51,896 bases of DNA from Geobacillus zalihae NBRC 101842 (GCF_001544135.1 NZ_BCPV01000025.1:1-51896); one strand, 5' to 3'; counted from the first letter of the stretch, positions 37,445-49,195 are shown. The notes: generated by a model from the sequence alone, not told the origin. Made by a program: numbers and translations.

Positions 37445-37521
37445 TGTATATTTTTCTACAATATCCTTCTTTTTATGTGTGATGTGGAACTTTTTTGTAA
37501 AAAAATGCGACGGACGTATAG

Positions 37522-37549
37522 AAAAAACCGCCCATCAACTGCGGCGGTT
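37522..37549 (-). terminator. Terminator overlapping the yabG 3' end
   Basis: On the minus strand AACCGCC and GGCGGTT form a 7-bp stem with TTTTTT following. The yabG stop codon (37535-37537) lies in the loop, so the last codons form the first arm. Confidence 0.82.
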
Positions 37550-38434
37550 TTCCTCTCGATCCTCAATGAGGCGAAACGGCATCCCGGTGCGGAGCACGCC
37601 TTTCGTTTCCACCCCACCAAGCCCCTTTTCCCCGGTTAACGTGTTGCGCAACACATCCCATACGTCGACCGTTTCGGTGAACGGGGTGAAGCTGAGGCGC
37701 GAAACGATATAGACGGGGTCCAGAGCATGAATGTTCACCCGCGCTGGTGAACTGGCAAAATTCGCCCCAGCGCGGATGAGCGACTCAAAGTGCGACTGGC
37801 AGGCGCCGGCGAAAATGATCAGTTGGTCCAAATGGGGCACTTTTTTGCGCGCCTCTTTCACCGTTTGCACAAAATGGCGCGAATGGCGGTACGCTTTTAA
37901 CTCATGCACCTTTCCTTTTGACTTCGAATACGAATCATGCCCGGTGATGACTAAAATATCAGGGCGAAACTGCTCGATCCAGTAGCCAACTTTTTCCGGC
38001 ATTTCGCTTTCCTCGCAGTAAATGCCGTGCACCGGCACGCCGATCCGCTCATACAAATCCATACATTTGCGCAAATATAACGGGTCGCCATCCAAATGGA
38101 GGACGCGCCCCGGAATTTGAAAAAAATCTTTCTCCACCCGGTATCCGCCGGTCGCCCGATATTCGACTTTTTGCTTGATCGCCTGATAATCTTGGCGAAA
38201 AAGCCGATACGATTGTTCGATCAGCTCGATTTCCCGCTTTTTCCGTTCCTGTTGCTCCTGCTCATCGATGACGACTAAATCGCTGCACGGAGCGTCCGCG
38301 ACGAGGCGCACATCTTCACCATACAAAATCGCTTCCCACTCGCCGTTTTTTTCTTTCATATCAATCACTCGGAACAATAAATCACATTGGTAAGACTTGC
38401 GGGCGACAATATCGCCGATTTTAATGACGTCCAT
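37535..38434 (-). CDS. yabG: Sporulation-specific protease YabG
   Basis: YabG is a mother-cell cysteine protease that trims spore-coat proteins before cross-linking. The 299-residue product has the conserved region with FAGACQSHFESLIRAGANFA near residues 205-224, containing the candidate catalytic cysteine, and ITGHDSYSK near 160 with a conserved histidine. The ATG at 38434 was preferred over the GTG one codon earlier because of GGAGTG upstream. A fitting sigma-K promoter precedes it. Confidence 0.95.
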   Translation of the reverse strand: MDVIKIGDIVARKSYQCDLLFRVIDMKEKNGEWEAILYGEDVRLVADAPCSDLVVIDEQEQQERKKREIELIEQSYRLFRQDYQAIKQKVEYRATGGYRVEKDFFQIPGRVLHLDGDPLYLRKCMDLYERIGVPVHGIYCEESEMPEKVGYWIEQFRPDILVITGHDSYSKSKGKVHELKAYRHSRHFVQTVKEARKKVPHLDQLIIFAGACQSHFESLIRAGANFASSPARVNIHALDPVYIVSRLSFTPFTETVDVWDVLRNTLTGEKGLGGVETKGVLRTGMPFRLIEDREENRRS

Positions 38435-38469
38435 CACCGCTCACTCCATTGCATAATCGTTGTCATCCA

Positions 38470-38497
38470 TACGATATGCACGTGCGGACAATAGGTG
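38470..38497 (-). promoter_or_regulatory. Sigma-K promoter of yabG
   Basis: On the minus strand AC (38495-38496) and CATATCGTA (38470-38478) are separated by 16 bp; the sigma-K consensus is AC-N16-CATANNNTA. B. subtilis yabG is transcribed by sigma-K. Confidence 0.68.
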
Positions 38498-38573
38498 ATA
38501 GACGCCTGTTTGGACGGCTTTGGTTGACGAAAAGACCGCTGCCCCCCAGAGGAGCGCTTTCTTTACGACTCCT

Positions 38574-40011
<1,438 letters not shown>

Positions 40012-40017
40012 CCTCCC

Positions 40018-40070
40018 ATTGCAGAAACAACGGAATCGTCCCTTTTTCCTATTTCTGCAATGCCTCCTTT
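40018..40070 (-). promoter_or_regulatory. Hairpin-separated ribosome binding site in the rnmV leader
   Basis: On the minus strand AAAGGAGG (40063-40070) is followed at once by an inverted repeat: CATTGCAGAAA (40052-40062) with TTTCTGCAATG (40017-40027). With wobble and A-U pairs the stem reaches about 14 bp around an 18-nt loop. After the stem come GGAGG and the rnmV ATG. Folding the stem would put AAAGGAGG about 6 nt from the ATG. Confidence 0.55.
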
Positions 40071-40117
40071 CCGGTAAAATCAAAAGTAAGGCGAATCATC
40101 GCCGAAAGCCGCTTCAT
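40049..40117 (-). CDS. Possible 22-codon leader peptide upstream of rnmV
   Basis: An ATG at 40117 with AAGGG just before it opens a 22-codon frame on the minus strand (starts MKRLSAMIRL, ends KEALQK). The TAG stop lies in the 5' arm of the rnmV leader hairpin, and the frame contains the AAAGGAGG. Such a frame could let ribosomes melt the hairpin. The ribosome binding site is too close to the ATG, and nothing but its position supports it, so it may be chance. Confidence 0.2.
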   Translation of the reverse strand: MKRLSAMIRLTFDFTGKEALQK

Positions 40118-40217
40118 TCCCTTATTATTTTTTGAATTTCGCTGAAACTTTTTTCCGTTTGCATCGTCTAATTTAGCAGAAGCGGCGCGCATTGTCGCGG
40201 CACAATGCCATTATAGC

Positions 40218-40249
40218 GAAAAAAAGCAGAGGGAAAAAACCCTCCGCTT
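40218..40249 (-). terminator. Terminator of yabE
   Basis: On the minus strand AAGCGGAGGG and CCCTCTGCTT form a 10-bp stem (one mismatch/wobble), followed by seven T. A TATAAT lies just beyond at 40210-40215 but lacks a -35. Confidence 0.85.
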
Positions 40250-40267
40250 CGTTCTCCCATCGCATCT

Positions 40268-41473
40268 CTATGGCAATACCCGTATTTTCACGCGCTTTCT
40301 GCCCCAACGAAACGCATCCGACCGTTCCGGGAAAAACACATCAATTTTATATCCGCGGATGCCTGAGCCGGTGTCAGCGGCAATGGCATATCCGTATCCT
40401 TCCACATACACTCTCGACCCAAGGGGGATGATGGACGGGTCGACCGCAATCACTTTAGCGGAAGGATTTTTGCGCAAGTTGATGCCCGTGCTTGTTATGC
40501 CTGAACAGCCTGCACAATAGGCAGTGTAGGCGGTGGCGGTGACGTAAAATTCCTTCGCGGCATGGTCCGAGCCGCGCGAGGACGGGCGGTCGGGCGCGGC
40601 AGCTTGGCGCACCGTTTTCGTGCCGATGGCGACAATGCGCGCCTTGCTTTCTTTTAGCGTTTTCACAGCGATTAGTTTGCGCGCCGTTTCTTTGCCGTTT
40701 TCCAATGTCACCTCATACGTTTTTTGAACCATCCCTTTTTCTCCAGGCTGAATGACGCGCCGCTCTCCTTTCGGCAATGAGTCATCCCGTTTTGTCACCA
40801 CGGCAAAGTCGACGGGTTCTTCCACTACATCGGTGACTTTTTTTACTCGGATCACGCGAATGGTCATCTGTTCTTTGACCGTTTCATGCAAGGAGGGCTC
40901 TATCCGATCGAGTTGACCTAGCTGAATCCCTTGCTGCTTCAAAAAGTCAGCGACCGTAGTCGAAGTTGTCCATACCTGCTGTTGTTTACCGCCGACATTG
41001 ACGTGGACTGGAAACGCCTTTTCAACGCCGATGTCCATGCCTTTTTGAATTTTCGCCGAAAGCGCCGGCGCCACTTTGTCATACGCCCCGACCGCCACGT
41101 GCTGCGAACGGAGCAGCTCCGCGACCGTATCGGCTGTCGTCCATATCTTTTTCTTTTTTCCATTGACTGTCAGCGTCACTTCTTTGCTTGCTTCCCAAAC
41201 AATATGGAGATCGTCGGTGATCGGCGAATGCAAGGACGGATAAACATAATCTTCTTTGCGCGGCTGAATGTTTTGCTCCGCAAGCAGCTCTTTCACCGTT
41301 TTCGCATGAGTGCGAATTTCTTGTTTGTTTCCGTTTTTGATCAGCGTCACATCGTCTTTGGCCATCTCATATCCAGCAACCCCTGTCGTCGCGGAGATGG
41401 CGAGAAACCCGCCCGCTGTGACGGTCACGTTTTTCCTCCATAAGTCCAGCCATTTCCTCCCATTCGGCAACAT
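40268..41473 (-). CDS. yabE: Resuscitation-promoting-factor-like cell wall protein YabE
   Basis: YabE-type proteins act on peptidoglycan; the C-terminal 3D domain resembles lytic transglycosylase MltA. From the ATG at 41473 (AAAGGAGG upstream) the 401-residue product has a basic start and a hydrophobic membrane or signal segment (about residues 15-34), three DUF348 repeats (about 40-215, each with TVKELL/TVAELL/TVADFL), a G5 domain (about 220-290), and the 3D domain with AVDPSIIPLGSRVYVEG and AADTGSGIRG. It lies between tatD and rnmV. Confidence 0.93.
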   Translation of the reverse strand: MLPNGRKWLDLWRKNVTVTAGGFLAISATTGVAGYEMAKDDVTLIKNGNKQEIRTHAKTVKELLAEQNIQPRKEDYVYPSLHSPITDDLHIVWEASKEVTLTVNGKKKKIWTTADTVAELLRSQHVAVGAYDKVAPALSAKIQKGMDIGVEKAFPVHVNVGGKQQQVWTTSTTVADFLKQQGIQLGQLDRIEPSLHETVKEQMTIRVIRVKKVTDVVEEPVDFAVVTKRDDSLPKGERRVIQPGEKGMVQKTYEVTLENGKETARKLIAVKTLKESKARIVAIGTKTVRQAAAPDRPSSRGSDHAAKEFYVTATAYTAYCAGCSGITSTGINLRKNPSAKVIAVDPSIIPLGSRVYVEGYGYAIAADTGSGIRGYKIDVFFPERSDAFRWGRKRVKIRVLP

Positions 41474-41673
41474 CAGATGAACGCCTCCTTTTTCTACGGA
41501 ATTCCCCTCTCCCTTTAACATGTACGCACGAGCATACTCTATTATGCAGAAAATTCAGTGAAAAAGGAAGGAAGACTTGTCGACACGCGGTTGGCTCATA
41601 TCGGCTGAATTTGTAGAATTTTATCGTCTTCGCCGCACCTTCGACAAGCTTCCCCGCTGTTCGACGCCTAATT

Positions 41674-42444
41674 TTAGCGGTCGATGGCGAACAATTTTTT
41701 GGCATTTTCCGCCGTTGTTTCCGCTACTTCGGCAAAAGAAATGTTTTTGATCTGTGCGATCGCTTCGGCAACGTATTTGACATAGCTCGGCTCGTTTCGT
41801 TTGCCGCGGAAAGGGTGAGGCGTTAAATATGGACAGTCGGTTTCGATCAATAAATGGCTGAGTGGAATCTCCTTCGCCACTTCCTTCGGTTTTTTCGCAT
41901 TTTTAAACGTGACCGGTCCGCCAAGGGAAATGAGAAAATTCATGTCCATGCACTGTTTGGCCACCTCGACGCTGCCGCTGAAACAATGCATAATCCCGCC
42001 GATTTCGGCGGCGTTTTCCTCTTGCAAAATTTTTAAAATATCTGCCGTCGCCTCACGGTTATGAATAATGATCGGCAACTTCACCTTTTTAGCCAGCCGG
42101 ATTTGCTGCCGGAACACCTCTTGTTGCACGTCTTTCGGCGATTTATCCCAATGGTAGTCAAGCCCCATCTCGCCGAGCGCCACGACTTTCGGGTGAGCGG
42201 CGAGCTGTTCAATCATCTGCAAATCATCGTCCGTCATCTCGATCGCATCAACCGGATGCCAGCCAACCGCCGCATAAATAAACGGATACCGCTCGGCCAG
42301 CTCGATCGCCCGATCGATCGTCGGACGGTCAAACCCGACGACGACAATGTGTGAAACCCCTTCATCGCGGGCGCGTTCAATGACTTGTTCCAAATCTTCT
42401 TCGTATTGGACTGCATTCAAATGTGCGTGCGTATCAAACAGCAT
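41674..42444 (-). CDS. tatD: TatD family metal-dependent deoxyribonuclease
   Basis: TatD-family enzymes are TIM-barrel metal-dependent hydrolases with 3'-5' exonuclease activity in E. coli. The 256-residue product (YabD in B. subtilis) has the metal ligands DTHAHLN (residues 4-10), GEMGLDYH near residue 92, IIHNREA and IETDCPYL near residue 203. It follows metG; promoters are upstream. The 200 bp between tatD and yabE hold no clear terminator. Confidence 0.96.
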   Translation of the reverse strand: MLFDTHAHLNAVQYEEDLEQVIERARDEGVSHIVVVGFDRPTIDRAIELAERYPFIYAAVGWHPVDAIEMTDDDLQMIEQLAAHPKVVALGEMGLDYHWDKSPKDVQQEVFRQQIRLAKKVKLPIIIHNREATADILKILQEENAAEIGGIMHCFSGSVEVAKQCMDMNFLISLGGPVTFKNAKKPKEVAKEIPLSHLLIETDCPYLTPHPFRGKRNEPSYVKYVAEAIAQIKNISFAEVAETTAENAKKLFAIDR

Positions 42445-42523
42445 ACGAATGCCCTCTTTTCCACCTTGATGTTAAGTGTAGCATAGAAATTGGTTACATA
42501 CGTCACATTTCGTTAACATTTCC

Positions 42524-42552
42524 ATTACAAAATAGCGACAAGGAGGTGTCAA
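42524..42552 (-). promoter_or_regulatory. Promoter of tatD
   Basis: On the minus strand TTGACA (42547-42552) and TGTAAT (42524-42529) are 17 bp apart. The -35 lies in the loop and arm of the metG terminator hairpin. A second possible -10, TACACT (42475-42480) preceded by TGC, is nearer to the gene. Confidence 0.55.
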
Positions 42553-42567
42553 GCGCAACACCCCCCT
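42541..42567 (-). terminator. Hairpin after metG
   Basis: On the minus strand AGGGGGGTGT and ACACCTCCT pair around an 8-nt loop, about 14 bp after the metG stop. The T-rich tail is weak (TGTCGCTATTTT), so termination may be partial. Confidence 0.5.
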
Positions 42568-42580
42568 GCCAAGCAAACCG

Positions 42581-44827
<2,247 letters not shown>

Positions 44828-44856
44828 TTGACGCTTAATGGAAACACTGATATGAT
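44828..44856 (+). promoter_or_regulatory. Promoter of abrB
   Basis: TTGACG (44828-44833) and TATGAT (44851-44856), with an extended TGA, are separated by 17 bp. Confidence 0.8.
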
Positions 44857-44870
44857 TAGGTTGTAGGAAA

Positions 44871-44890
44871 TTTGTCGAATATTGACGAAT
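44871..44890 (+). promoter_or_regulatory. Tandem Spo0A boxes downstream of the abrB promoter
   Basis: TTTGTCGAAT (44871-44880) and ATTGACGAAT (44881-44890) resemble the 0A consensus TTTGTCRAAA and lie in direct tandem just after the transcription start. In B. subtilis the same tandem boxes mediate repression of abrB by Spo0A-P. Confidence 0.85.
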
Positions 44891-44929
44891 AAACGACAAA
44901 AAACTTTTTTGCGGAGAGGAGAATCGACG

Positions 44930-45229
44930 ATGAAATCGACAGGGATCGTGCGTAAAGTCGATGAGTTAGGCCGCGTCGTCATTCCAATTGAGCTGCGACG
45001 TACGTTGGATATTAACGAAAAAGATGCGTTGGAAATTTATGTTGACGATGACCGCATCATTTTGAAAAAGTATAAGCCGAACATGACGTGTGTCGTCACC
45101 GGCGAAGTGTCGGACGACAACTTCAAACTGGCCGGCGGCAAAATCATTTTAAGCCGCGAAGGCGCGGAAATTTTGCTGCAGGAGATCCAACAGCATCTAG
45201 AAGCAGCAACAGACAAAGAAAAAGAATAA
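44930..45229 (+). CDS. abrB: Transition state regulator AbrB
   Basis: AbrB is a global DNA-binding repressor of post-exponential genes including spoVG. The 99-residue product begins MKSTGIVRKVDELGRVVIPI, the swapped-hairpin DNA-binding domain (residues 1-50), followed by the C-terminal multimerisation domain. It is the only plus-strand protein gene here. The ATG at 44930 follows AGAGGAG; a TTG frame to 44882 lies over the Spo0A boxes and is rejected. It is repressed by Spo0A through the two boxes upstream. Confidence 0.97.
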   Translation: MKSTGIVRKVDELGRVVIPIELRRTLDINEKDALEIYVDDDRIILKKYKPNMTCVVTGEVSDDNFKLAGGKIILSREGAEILLQEIQQHLEAATDKEKE

Positions 45230-45266
45230 AAAAGTTTCTCTGGCTTCAGAGAAACTCTTTTTTTTC
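45230..45266. terminator. Bidirectional terminator between abrB and rsmI
   Basis: AGTTTCTCTG and CAGAGAAACT form a perfect 10-bp stem around GCTT, with a T run on the plus side (TCTTTTTTTT) and an A run on the other side giving T on the minus strand. It can end both convergent transcripts. The rsmI stop codon lies in the stem. Confidence 0.92.
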
Positions 45267-46157
45267 TTCTTCTTGCTGTTGATGATACTGCCGATAAACG
45301 TCGCGTTTCGACATATTTCGATCACTGGCCGCCTGTTTCACCGCCTCCTTGACGGAAAGGCTGTGCTCGCGAATATAATAATCGACATGTTCGACAAGCG
45401 AAAGCGGCTGCCACCATTCCTCTCCCTCTTGCTCTTGTTTATTCCCGTCTCGCGCCCCTTCGACAATGAGGCAAAATTCACCGCGGGTGTCATGTTCTTC
45501 CGCCCAGGCGACCGCATCGCTTAAATCGCCGCGGATGAACTCCTCAAACCGTTTCGTCAACTCGCGGCCAAGAGCGATGCGCCGATTGCCGAATATATCA
45601 TACATAAGAGCGAGCGTTTCTTTCAAGCGGTGGGGCGCCTCATAAAAAATTAACGTCTCCGCCGCTGTTTTTAATGACAGCAGCTGCTCTTTTTTCTCTT
45701 TTTTCGCCCGTTCCAAAAAGCCGACAAACAAAAAGCGGTCCGTGGGCAGCCCGGAGGCGACAAGCGCTGTCAATGCCGCGTTCGCTCCAGGAAGAGGGAC
45801 GACGCGGCAGCGCTCGGCAAGCGCCGCAGCAATAAGCTCATAGCCCGGATCGGAAATGCCGGGCATCCCGGCGTCGCTCACCAATGCCACCGTTTTTCCT
45901 TCCTTCAGCCATTCGACAAGCTGCCGGCCGCTCGCGTATTTATTATGCTCATGGTAGCTGACGAGCGGCGTATGAATGCCGAAATGAGCGAGCAGCTTTT
46001 TCGTCTGCCTTGTGTCCTCGGCGGCGATGACATCAGCTTCCTGAAGCGTCCTAACCGCACGAAACGTCATATCCTCCAAATTGCCGATCGGCGTCGGCAC
46101 GATGTACAGCGTCCCTTGCTCCGTTTGTTCGGTAAAACTTTTTTGCTGCCAAAGCAT
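45246..46157 (-). CDS. rsmI: 16S rRNA (cytidine-2'-O)-methyltransferase
   Basis: RsmI methylates the 2'-O of C1402 (E. coli numbering) in 16S rRNA. The 303-residue product has the tetrapyrrole-methylase fold: IVPTPIGNLEDMTFRAVR near residues 19-36, AEDTRQTKKLLAHFGI, and SDAGMPGISDPGYELI. The C-terminal tail is acidic and basic by turns (EEEKKEFL). It follows yabB by 15 bp; the B. subtilis gene yazA that lies between them is missing here. Confidence 0.95.
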   Translation of the reverse strand: MLWQQKSFTEQTEQGTLYIVPTPIGNLEDMTFRAVRTLQEADVIAAEDTRQTKKLLAHFGIHTPLVSYHEHNKYASGRQLVEWLKEGKTVALVSDAGMPGISDPGYELIAAALAERCRVVPLPGANAALTALVASGLPTDRFLFVGFLERAKKEKKEQLLSLKTAAETLIFYEAPHRLKETLALMYDIFGNRRIALGRELTKRFEEFIRGDLSDAVAWAEEHDTRGEFCLIVEGARDGNKQEQEGEEWWQPLSLVEHVDYYIREHSLSVKEAVKQAASDRNMSKRDVYRQYHQQQEEEKKEFL

Positions 46158-46172
46158 CCTTGTTCCGCCCCT

Positions 46173-46922
46173 TTAAGATGAAATAATGCCATATAAGATC
46201 CGCTTCGTCTCCTCGGTATATTCGTTATTCTCATCATACACGACAAGCGGAGGCAACACTTTTAAGTCCGGGCTTGCATCTTTTGTCCCTTCAATTAAAA
46301 TCATGTTCGCCTCTTTGCCCTCTTTCGGGTACACAAAGCGGAGCCGTTTCGGCTCAAGACGGTATTGGCGCATGAGCGTCACAAGGTCAAGCAGCCGCCC
46401 GGGCCGGTGGACGAACGCCGCCTTCCCTCCTTGCTTCAACAGCTGGCTGCTGACTCGAATCACATCCTCTAGGGTGCAATAAATTTCATGGCGGGCGATG
46501 GCGATATGTTCATTTTTGCTCAGTTCGTCTTTGCCGACTGCCGGAAAATACGGGGGGTTGCACGTGACGACATCGTACCGGCTGTAACCGATCCGTTGCG
46601 GCGCTTCTTTAATGTCGCCGTGTATGATCTCGATTTGTCCTTCAAGCCCGTTGTATTGCACGCTTCGCCTCGCCATGTCGCAAAGCCGTTCTTGAATTTC
46701 GATGCCGATGATCGTCCCTTTTGTTCGCCGGCTCAACAAGAGGGGAATCACCCCGTTGCCCGTGCACAAATCAACAATCTGCCCCTTTTGAATCGGCATA
46801 TAGGCAAAATGAGCAAGGAGCACGGCATCAAGGGAAAACGAAAATACAGATGGACTTTGAATGATGCGGAGCTCTTCGTTAAACAAATAATCGAGCCGTT
46901 CATCCTCGTACAATTCCACCAT
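46173..46922 (-). CDS. yabB: TrmN6-like tRNA adenine-N6 methyltransferase YabB
   Basis: The 249-residue protein is a class I SAM-dependent methyltransferase with motif [16 protein letters not shown] near residue 52 and catalytic NPPYF near residue 121, the sign of amino-group (N6-adenine) methylation, as in E. coli TrmN6 (tRNA-Val A37). The tRNA substrate is inferred from the family. The ATG is preceded by GGAGG; a terminator separates it from yabA. Confidence 0.92.
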   Translation of the reverse strand: MVELYEDERLDYLFNEELRIIQSPSVFSFSLDAVLLAHFAYMPIQKGQIVDLCTGNGVIPLLLSRRTKGTIIGIEIQERLCDMARRSVQYNGLEGQIEIIHGDIKEAPQRIGYSRYDVVTCNPPYFPAVGKDELSKNEHIAIARHEIYCTLEDVIRVSSQLLKQGGKAAFVHRPGRLLDLVTLMRQYRLEPKRLRFVYPKEGKEANMILIEGTKDASPDLKVLPPLVVYDENNEYTEETKRILYGIISS

Positions 46923-46941
46923 GACGCACGATCCTCCATTG

Positions 46942-46972
46942 AAAAAAATAACCTTTCCGAAACGGAAAGGGT
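46942..46972 (-). terminator. Terminator of yabA
   Basis: On the minus strand CCTTTCCG-TTT-CGGAAAGG forms an 8-bp stem, followed by TTATTTTTTT. It lies between yabA and yabB, whose ribosome binding site follows 10 bp later. Confidence 0.82.
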
Positions 46973-46982
46973 GGCGCTGCCT

Positions 46983-47345
46983 TTAGTTTTTGTTCAAAAA
47001 CGACAAGCAAAACAAACAATCGCCCTCGGTGCGAATGCTTCCGTAATGGATGTGACAAATATGAAACCCTTCTTGGTAAAGGCGGGCTAAATTGTCATAC
47101 CCTTCGCCAATGTCGATGAGTTTTTTGCCATGTTTGTCCCCTTTTCGTTTGCCTTCTTCCCATGCTTCTGACAATTGTTCAAGCCGACGGCGCAAATGAG
47201 CATTTTCGATTTGCAGCTGGTGATTCTCTTCTAACAGCTCCGTTACGCGCTGTTTCAGCTGTACCAGCTCGCGGTAAAAATAACTAAGTTGCTCTTCCAT
47301 ATTGGCCACTGATCGAAACACTTCTTTTTTATCTACTTTTTCCAC
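46983..47345 (-). CDS. yabA: DNA replication initiation control protein YabA
   Basis: YabA binds DnaA and the clamp DnaN and restrains initiation. The product of 120 residues has an N-terminal coiled coil (leucine zipper, about residues 5-65) and a C-terminal zinc domain with CHIHYGSIR and DCLFCLSF, which contacts DnaA and DnaN. The GTG at 47345 has GGGGTGGGG upstream; another in-frame GTG at 47354 is possible but is too near the ricT stop to have a binding site. Confidence 0.95.
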   Translation of the reverse strand: MEKVDKKEVFRSVANMEEQLSYFYRELVQLKQRVTELLEENHQLQIENAHLRRRLEQLSEAWEEGKRKGDKHGKKLIDIGEGYDNLARLYQEGFHICHIHYGSIRTEGDCLFCLSFLNKN

Positions 47346-47360
47346 TGGCCCCACCCCAAA

Positions 47361-48188
47361 TTAATCTGCGACGCGAATGGACAACGTCCCGTTTTTCATC
47401 AGCTCATCGAGTGTATATTCGACGACCCGTCCGAATTCTGGAAGCTCGATTTGCAGCACCCGCTCTAAAATGTTCAAGCCGACGACTTTGCCGAAGCCGT
47501 GCGGTGTTTCGACATATTCCCCTAAATCCGGGAGTTGTTCTTTCGCCGTCTCATACTCTTCGTTTTCATATTTCAGGCAACACATCAGCCGGCCGCACAA
47601 CCCGGAAATTTTCGTTGGATTGAGCGACAAGTTTTGATCTTTCGCCATTTTGATCGACACCGGTTCAAAATCGCCTAAAAACGTCGAACAACAAAGCATG
47701 CGGCCGCACGGCCCGATGCCACCAAGCATTTTCGCCTCGTCGCGCACCCCGATTTGCCGCAGCTCAATGCGCGTGCGGAAAATCGACGCTAAGTCCTTCA
47801 CAAGTTCGCGGAAATCGACGCGCCCATCGGCAGTGAAATAAAAGATCACTTTATTGCGGTCAAACGTATATTCCACATCGACGAGCTTCATTTCCAGCCC
47901 GTGCTCCTCCACTTTGCGCAAGCAAATGTCATACGCCTCGCGCGCCGCCTTTTTGTTTTCTTCCACAACCCATTTATCTTTCTCATTCGCCACGCGGATC
48001 ACTTTTTTGAGCGGCAGCACGATGTCGTTTTCGTCGACTTGTTTATTGGCGATGACGACTTTTCCGTACTCAATGCCTCGGACCGTCTCGACAATGACGA
48101 ATTCGCCGACGGGAATAACGGCATCGCCAGGGTCAAAATAATAAATTTTCCCTGCTTTTTTAAAACGGACGCCGACTACCGTATACAA
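47361..48188 (-). CDS. ricT: Regulatory iron-sulfur-containing complex subunit RicT
   Basis: RicT (YaaT, PSP1 domain) forms a complex with RicA and RicF; it affects RNase Y-mediated maturation of mRNAs, sporulation, competence and biofilms. The 275-residue product has cysteines in GPCGRMLCCSTF (near residue 161) and GLCGRLMCCLKYE (near 197), which bind an Fe-S cluster. The length equals that of B. subtilis YaaT. It is located after holB with 14 bp. Confidence 0.95.
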   Translation of the reverse strand: MYTVVGVRFKKAGKIYYFDPGDAVIPVGEFVIVETVRGIEYGKVVIANKQVDENDIVLPLKKVIRVANEKDKWVVEENKKAAREAYDICLRKVEEHGLEMKLVDVEYTFDRNKVIFYFTADGRVDFRELVKDLASIFRTRIELRQIGVRDEAKMLGGIGPCGRMLCCSTFLGDFEPVSIKMAKDQNLSLNPTKISGLCGRLMCCLKYENEEYETAKEQLPDLGEYVETPHGFGKVVGLNILERVLQIELPEFGRVVEYTLDELMKNGTLSIRVAD

Positions 48189-48202
48189 CGGCTCTCCCTC
48201 CT

Positions 48203-49195
48203 TTACCGCTTTAATTGAAGAACGAGCTGCTCAACAAGCAACGCCGTGCTCATATTTGTTGTATTTAAACGCGTTTTCGCTTGTAAAATCGCTTCCATGC
48301 CAGCCAAAATCCGCCGCTGCGGGCAAGCAAGCGCCCATCGTTGCAGGCGGTCCAGCTGATCGCGGTATAACACGCCGTCCATCTGCCCGGCTTGAATATG
48401 CAACAAATCGCGGTATAAATATAAAAGCAAATCAAGTCCAAGGTCAAGCTGATGGCTTTCCAAAAAATGCGGAAACAAGCGGTCGTGGATGAAAAACAAA
48501 AGCTGCAGCTCCGGCTTGCCTAGCATCTCATACCATTGTAGCACTAATGTTCGCGCCTCGGCAAACCAACTATCTTTGGCAAGCGCCAGTGCTTCCTCGA
48601 AGCTGTTTGTCAAATGGGCAGCCAACAGCGCCAACGGCAACGGCACGTGCTCCTCGACAAGTCCCTGAGCGAGCTCTGCCGGCGGCAACGGCCGGAACGA
48701 AAGCACTTGACAGCGGGAAACGATCGTCCCTAGCAGGCGGTGGTATTGCTCAGTCAGCAATACCGCCACCGTCCCCGGATGCGGCTCTTCCAAAAATTTC
48801 AGAAGGCTGTTGGCAGCGCTTGTCGTCATTTGATCGGCGTGCTCAACGATGTACATTTTTTTATCCGACTCGACCGCTGTTTTCGAGAACTCTTGCTGCA
48901 GCCATTCGATTTGTTCCTTTTTGATTGATCCTCCATCTGGGCCGATCACCCGGACGTCAGGGTGGTTGCCGGAGTCGATGCGCCGGCAGTTGCGGCACTC
49001 TAGACACGGGGAAACTCCGATTGGGGACAGACAAAACAAACGTTTCGCCAACAACAAACTGGCCGCTTTTTTGCCCGTCCCCCGCTGCCCCTCAAACAAG
49101 TACGCATGAGAAATCCGCCCTTTTTCCAAGCCGCTTTGCAGCATTTTCGCCACCACCGGCTGGCGTTTCGCTAGCTGTTCCCATCGCATCGCCAT
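48203..49195 (-). CDS. holB: DNA polymerase III subunit delta prime
   Basis: HolB is part of the clamp loader. The 330-residue product is an AAA-type protein with the degenerate P-loop FEGQRGTGKKAAS near residues 34-46 and a zinc module (CLECRNCRRIDSGNHPD). The ATG at 49195 was chosen for its position 11 bases after AAGGA and the match to B. subtilis MAISW; ATG 49189 is the alternative, and the open frame to 49261 has no support. In B. subtilis yaaQ and yaaR separate tmk and holB; here only 79 bp separate them. Confidence 0.95.
   Translation of the reverse strand: MAMRWEQLAKRQPVVAKMLQSGLEKGRISHAYLFEGQRGTGKKAASLLLAKRLFCLSPIGVSPCLECRNCRRIDSGNHPDVRVIGPDGGSIKKEQIEWLQQEFSKTAVESDKKMYIVEHADQMTTSAANSLLKFLEEPHPGTVAVLLTEQYHRLLGTIVSRCQVLSFRPLPPAELAQGLVEEHVPLPLALLAAHLTNSFEEALALAKDSWFAEARTLVLQWYEMLGKPELQLLFFIHDRLFPHFLESHQLDLGLDLLLYLYRDLLHIQAGQMDGVLYRDQLDRLQRWALACPQRRILAGMEAILQAKTRLNTTNMSTALLVEQLVLQLKR

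Noticed and set aside
40206-40220. TATAAT after the yabE terminator as a promoter for rnmV
   Set aside because: Only T-rich sequence is found at the -35 position, so the match is too weak to list as a feature.
41639-41648. CTTGTCGAAG near the tatD-yabE spacer as a Spo0A box
   Set aside because: A single box of eight matching bases without a nearby convincing promoter; yabE is not a known Spo0A gene, so chance is likely.
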